DNA from: Antitrichia curtipendula
Taxonomy: Eukaryota; Streptophyta; Bryopsida; Hypnales; Leucodontaceae
Assembly: GCA_951230915.1 (NCBI GenBank)
Contig: OX579634.1
Coordinates: 18,254,725 to 18,318,724, forward strand
Reading direction: 5' to 3'
DNA: 64,000 bases
Shown: piece after piece, positions 59,625 to 64,000 of the stretch
How the letters are laid out: each line of letters opens with the position of its first letter
Numbering within the stretch: position 1 is the first letter of the stretch
Notes under the pieces: generated by a model
Databases searched by the model: none
Seen by the model: only the letters and a program-made list of their open reading frames with translations
What the model was told of the DNA's origin: nothing
Program-made: the position numbers and the translations under genes

Positions 59625-61976
59625 CTAATTGATGGACTTTGACGCAATCTTCTGCAAGTCATTCAATCGCTCAAACATTGCCGACATGTCCCCCCAATAT
59701 GTGACGTCAATTGAACCCCAATGATGTACCTCAAACATCCTTCTAATAGATAAGAGGTCAGAGGAAATGGCATCGCATTGCTCCTTCGACTTCATGGCTA
59801 ATTTGAGAAGCCCCTTCATTGCTCGGGTTATTACAGACAGTTTGTCTTGTAGTTTTTGAACCCACGTCAACCAACGAGTGTCGGAACTGCTCTTTGGCAA
59901 GCATTTATCTAGCTCCATTAATTGCATAATTTTCTGATATTGTGCCTCCAAATAGACGTTTTGTTGAGTTACCAACTCTAGTTCATGCTTCACCTCTTCA
60001 AACTCGTGGCCTTCCGTTTGCATGGACGCGTCTTGGAATGTGGGAGGAGGATTATCCATGGCGGTTTCGGATATTACTTCCTTTTGGTTGTTTTCCTCAA
60101 CCGCTTCTATACGCACGGCTCCGCCGGTCTTTGGAAGAACATATCCTCCATCCTTCAAATTCTTTTGCTTGAGCGCTACAATTTCGTACTCCAATTTCTC
60201 AATCAATTCCCTTTGAAAAACTAGAGTGTCATATCGGGAATCCTGTGCGTTCGCAAATCTTTCATAATTAGCGCACACTCTTTTGAATGCATCCTTCAAT
60301 TGCTTGTGGTCTTCTTTCAATTTCTCGTGCTCTATCTTCAAGGCTTTGTATTTCTCATTCTCTTCAGCAAAGATGAGCAGCTTGCGATTATTTTCGACCC
60401 GCTCCTCCAATAATGGTTTCATAGACGTGACGAAATTCCAAAACGACAAGGCACCTTCCACCAACTCGGGCTCGGATTTGGTGAATATCTGAGCAACTTC
60501 CATAAGTTTGGGGGCAATGCTAGCTACAAATTGAGCTGTAATCGGCAATCTTTTGGAGGTGATCACAAAATTGGGCCATTCATCACTGTATTCAGCGAAA
60601 AGATTATTCGGTCCGGCCTTGTTTGCGGTTTCAGTTAAGCCCGCCTTGTTTGCGGGGTTACTAGGACCGGCCTCATTTGTCTCGATTACTTGCTTTGGTT
60701 GAAGAGAGATGTCTTGTTGATGTGCCCTAAACAAATAAAAAGCTTCCAACAAGCTTTCCAATTCACTCGCCATTGGCAAATGACGAAGATCCTCCAATTG
60801 TGCCGTATTTTGAGTTGACAAATGCGGATAGCTCTTATCCAATGGGTTGTCATCAATGGACACATTTTGCGCCATGCCATCGAGTTGCTTTCCATTTTTT
60901 GGCAACATCTGCCCTTCAACTCTTGGGCTCGATACGGGGCCCAACATGGGGCTTGATACGAGGCCCAATACGGTGCCCAATACGGGGCTCAATACGGGGC
61001 CCAATAGGGTGTCCAGTACGGGGCTCGATACGGGGCCCAATACGGGACTCAATACGGGGCTCGATGTGGTTGGCAAGTCTTGATTGCAAGGTACTTGTGT
61101 CATAAAATTCGTAGCATCGCTTGCTATAATATTATCAATTGATGCAATGGCCCTTGCCATATGTTCGGGACGAACCTCTTCCCGATGTTTTTGTGGTGCA
61201 GACGGGGTCACCGGTTCCTCCTTCACGGGCCGCATGCTTGAAGCACCACTTTGTTCACCCACAGATGTAAAATTGCGTGTGCATATCCAATCCGCCCAAG
61301 GAGTTGAAAACACCTCTCCATCAACACCTTCCACCGTGGCATTTGACATTGTAGTTGGAATCTTCATAGAATCCAAATGTACTCCAATATTTCCCTTCTC
61401 CATGATCTCTTTTTTAACCTACATTAAAGCATATTTTTGTAGCTTCTGTGATTTTGGTGCCTCACTTGGACTTGCCTTTGGATCATACAAATCGGGTTTA
61501 TCTTTTTGCCCTTTTGTAAGCAAAAGCGGAGCCGTAGTTGTCGTTGGATATGTGCTCCAGTCCACCTTCCGAGCCAATATGAGCTCAGCATACACCATAG
61601 AGGCCACGCTGTAGTTTATGAGACCCTTACTCATTGATTTGTCCCCGAAGAGGGCCCGCCAAACCTCAAGTGATCAATGGACAAAATGTCCATCCTTGCA
61701 ATTCGATGGCCTGCAACAAAACCCTCGTGTGTAAATAATGTGGAACTCACGAGGCCACAACTTGTCGATGTGATACATTTTCACATATCTTTTGCAGATT
61801 TTGGAGGTCCAATAAGTTTCTTCCTCCTTCTCCCATTCGCTCTCCGCTTTGATATTTGGATCATCTAAAATGTCCCAGTGAAGCTCGTGGGCAGTCCCCT
61901 TTGATTTTGTCTTCGTGCTCTTGCCACCTCTTGAAGTCATCGCTATAGTACCCTTGCTCGTACCGTCCGTTGTCAT
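59625..61976 (-). pseudogene. Zinc-finger/coiled-coil gene B of the giant element (two nonsense codons)
   Basis: One frame from the ATG at 61976 (MTTDGTSKG) to TAG 59627-59625, 784 codons, with an in-frame TGA at 61676-61674 and TAG at 61421-61419. The N-terminal 120 residues parallel gene A without gaps: W-x4-C-KRYVKMYH, C-x3-H, HFVH, SVASMVYAELILARKVDW. The TGA stands where gene A has CGA. An ATG at 61403 after the second stop opens an uninterrupted 592-codon frame. That part contains a PVL/SPV-rich repeat zone, then a long coiled coil (EENEKYKALKIEHEKLKEDH and on), then a second helical region. No enzyme motif is seen. It reads inward from the right end of the element, mirroring gene A. 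The 592-residue part could be translated on its own, or the full frame could be spliced; RNA would decide. Confidence 0.65.
60928..61064. repeat. 15-bp coding minisatellite in gene B
   Basis: About nine units of AATACGGGGCCCAAT with point changes, in frame. They encode a degenerate SPVLGPV-type pentapeptide repeat on the minus strand. Confidence 0.8.
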
Positions 61977-62100
61977 GGCTGACGACAAGTGATATCAAAA
62001 AATAATTGACCTCACTCTCCACCCGTATAGGAGCAACCAGCACAATGAAGCAACGGTTGTAACGTTCGACACGGGTTCCACCTCTAAATGGAGAGAAGAA

Positions 62101-62134
62101 GTGAGGAAAAATGGAAGGGCCGTCCGCCTTTATA
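62101..62134 (-). promoter_or_regulatory. Core promoter of gene B
   Basis: On the minus strand: GTATAAAGGCGGACGGC (TATAAAG 62134-62128), then CCTCAC at 62106-62101, 27 bases downstream of the ATAAA start. It lies within the right sub-terminal array. Confidence 0.65.
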
Positions 62135-62511
62135 CCCGTCCGCCACCAAACCTAAAGTAGGTCCGGCTGCGGACGCCCTCCCAAACCTCCCGAAGCGGAC
62201 TAGGTCGTCCGATTGATCGTCCGAACCTATTGTCCGCTTGATCGGACGGTCTGACCGTCTGCTGGATCGAGCGGCCGGGTCGTCCGATCAATCGGATGAT
62301 CTGACCGTCCACTTGATCGGACGGTCAGATCGTCCGAGTCGAACCGCCCGTCGGCCGACCGCCGTCCGCCCGTCCCGTGGTCTGCGTCCGTCGGACGTGG
62401 CCACTACATCCGCTGCGTCCGCAACAGCGTCCGCGGACGCTGCGTCCGGATGTCCGGACGTCCGATTTTTGGACGTAATTTGCCCCCGGACGTTCCAATT
62501 CGTCAACCCTG
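62107..62511. repeat. Right terminal repeat and GGACG sub-terminal array
   Basis: Dense GGACG/CGTCC motifs run up to GTCAACCCTG at the edge. Near the tip the palindromic GGATGTCCGGACGTCC mirrors GGACGTCCGGATGTCC just inside the left end. Confidence 0.8.
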
Positions 62512-62519
62512 CTTACAAT
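62512..62519. repeat. Target-site duplication, right copy (CTTACAAT)
   Basis: Identical to 46066-46073 in direct orientation and directly adjacent to the element end. Confidence 0.9.
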
Positions 62520-64000
62520 GCACAGCTTACATACTACTACAACATCATTCCATACTCTTCACCTCTCTACTAATTGTTGGCTTTCTTCTCGTTCTCTATG
62601 GTAATCATGGTCATAATTAGGCCTTGACATGCAAACGTACCCTACCCCAACCCCAAGTCCGTTTTAAAATTTGGAGAAATTTTATACCAATTTAAATGCT
62701 AGTCATTGCGATTTCGGTCAAAGTTCTCAAAACTACAAATCCACTCTTACTACTTTCTTGTAGTTAGATTTGAACAATCGTGCTCAATCTTTCTCTATGG
62801 TTATGGTGCTCAAAGTGATCACCAAAAGGCCTCCCATTAAAACTTTGTCCAGATTTGGAAAAAATTGGAAATCATCAAGTGCTTCTATGTTACAATTTAA
62901 TTAAACGCTCTAAAAGTCATTCCAATTTGTCCAGTTGTAATGATCGCACTTAAGTGTTTTTCAGATGTAACTAATTTTGTGTGGTTCCCAAAGATTTAGG
63001 ATGTCATTCAAAAATTGGTAACAAACTAGAGAAGTTAACATTGCCACCAAATATAAAGAAAGTTGCACATACAACACTTGATTGCTGCGATTTCAATCTA
63101 CACTCTCTACTACTGACACATTCTATTATGCCGTACTGCCAAGACAAGGAAAACTAACTCCATCATTGCCCCCAACTAGGGTAATTTATAGAAATTGATA
63201 TGGTATATTTTGTGCCTTTTTTTTGGTACTCTTTGACTTAACTAGGCTAATGTGAAGCCAGGGTGAATCGACCCCTCATTGACCTACAAGAACAAACACT
63301 AGAGTTTTTTTATTTGCAATACGTCATAAAATTCTGAAATTTTGAATTCATATTTGCAATCAACGGCCACAAATTAGCTGGAAGAGGTGAATGAACAACA
63401 AAACACTTGGCCAAAAGAAAAGATACAATTTTTCTACATTATCCTTGATTTGGGCATTGAGGGGGTCAATTCTCCCTTCCCCTAATTTGGTGCAGTTGAT
63501 TCAAATATGAATTCAGAAATTCATAATCTTATCATATATTGAAGAAAATAAATTCCAATATTTGGAATTCGGGCCAATGAGGGTCAACTCAATCTCTGGC
63601 CCTTTTGTCGAACCCTGCCGAACCCGGGCGAACCTTGCTGAACCCTCCCCATCTTTACTGTTCCTGTGATTTACAAGGAGGGAGAACACGGCGGGGTAAC
63701 TCGAAGTGGGAATGTGGAGGGGAAACGCGCTGCTGCTTCCGAAGCACATCAATAGATGCTTTTGAAACCCTAACAAGTCCTGTTTCGCAAGGGAAGAACG
63801 ACCTACGCTAATCGCTACGGACTTCTTTCCTATTAACGTCGCTTTCACCCGTTGCTTGGCTACTTCAGATTGTGCTACAAGAGAATTGAAGAAGCTCGAA
63901 GGAGGCGCAGCAGCAAGTGCGGAGGAGGCGTAGCAGCAACTACGGAGGAAGCGCTTGAAGATTCACACCAATTGCTTCACGACGCTTTCAGGCAAGTTTC
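62520..64000. other. Intergenic DNA; possible gene start at the right edge
   Basis: AT-rich to about 63580 with no gene. From 63600 a GC-richer stretch contains (G/C)GAACC(C/T)TGC-type repeats (63608-63650) and GGAGGCG(C/T)AGCAGCAA twice (63901-63940). A 111-codon minus-strand frame at 63848-63513 shows no domain. It may be the 5' part of a gene beyond the window. Confidence 0.35.

Larger units (their letters stand above)
46074..62511. mobile_element. Giant hAT-family transposon, 16,438 bp, multi-gene
   Basis: The ends are CAGGGTTGAC and GTCAACCCTG, exact inverted repeats of the hAT type, flanked by the 8-bp duplication CTTACAAT. Sub-terminal arrays dense in GGACG/CGTCC lie inside each end, and three more lie inside at about 51.06-51.49, 53.70-53.93 and 57.70-58.09 kb. 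In order it contains: zinc-finger gene A (+), a nested TTAA-family element, a kinase-like gene (-), an AT-rich spacer with another nested element, the hAT transposase (-), a RING-H2 frame (-), and a zinc-finger/coiled-coil gene B (-). Typical hAT elements are 2-5 kb with one gene. The size and several unrelated genes are unusual, but the matching ends and target duplication argue that the whole moved as one unit. The internal arrays could instead mark smaller elements nested within a larger one. Confidence 0.85.

Overview
The window is nuclear DNA of a land plant. The evidence is a three-exon class I HD-Zip transcription-factor gene, GT-AG introns, and AT-rich intergenic DNA packed with transposon remains. 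Which plant cannot be decided from sequence alone; the HD-Zip protein and the repeat-rich, gene-poor layout would fit a bryophyte or another spore-bearing plant, but that is a guess. Only two ordinary host genes can be supported.

Left part (1-17.6 kb): a small MITE (668-855); a three-exon gene for a 130-residue two-helix membrane protein resembling the V-ATPase assembly factor Pkr1 (1640-3192, + strand); AT-rich repeat elements; then the HD-Zip I gene (13896-15189, - strand) with a probable leader of about 1.2 kb and a TATA box near 16400.

Middle (17.6-46 kb): almost entirely repeats. The dominant family is a set of 0.4-0.95 kb AT-rich elements whose ends read TTAA-CCCCTAAA ... TTTAGGGG-TTAA. 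At least ten fairly complete copies occur across the window, one of them flanked by TTAT on both sides. Also present are two CACTA-type non-autonomous elements with 3-bp target duplications, a three-member MITE family, a MITE with about 29-bp inverted ends, an inverted repeat with arms of about 372 bp, and a decayed gene of the DUF7869 (DDE-like, transposon-related) family at 40446-43626.

Right part (46.07-62.51 kb): the main discovery is a 16,438-bp hAT-type element. It is bounded by CAGGGTTGAC / GTCAACCCTG and by a perfect 8-bp target duplication, CTTACAAT, that fits the hAT consensus. It carries GC-rich arrays of GGACG/CGTCC motifs at both ends and at three internal places. It holds a BED-finger hAT transposase gene (- strand, one frame but three nonsense codons), an intact protein-kinase-like gene, a coiled-coil gene followed by a RING-H2 reading frame that may be spliced to it, and two paralogous zinc-finger 'head' genes that sit at opposite ends and point inward. 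Three of these genes share the same core-promoter layout: a TATA box, then GGACGGC, then CCTCAC 26-27 bases downstream. This looks like a coordinated multi-gene giant hAT transposon rather than a transposase with random cargo. Two TTAA-family elements lie nested in it.

The last 1.5 kb is unassigned; a moderately GC-rich stretch from about 63600 runs off the right edge.
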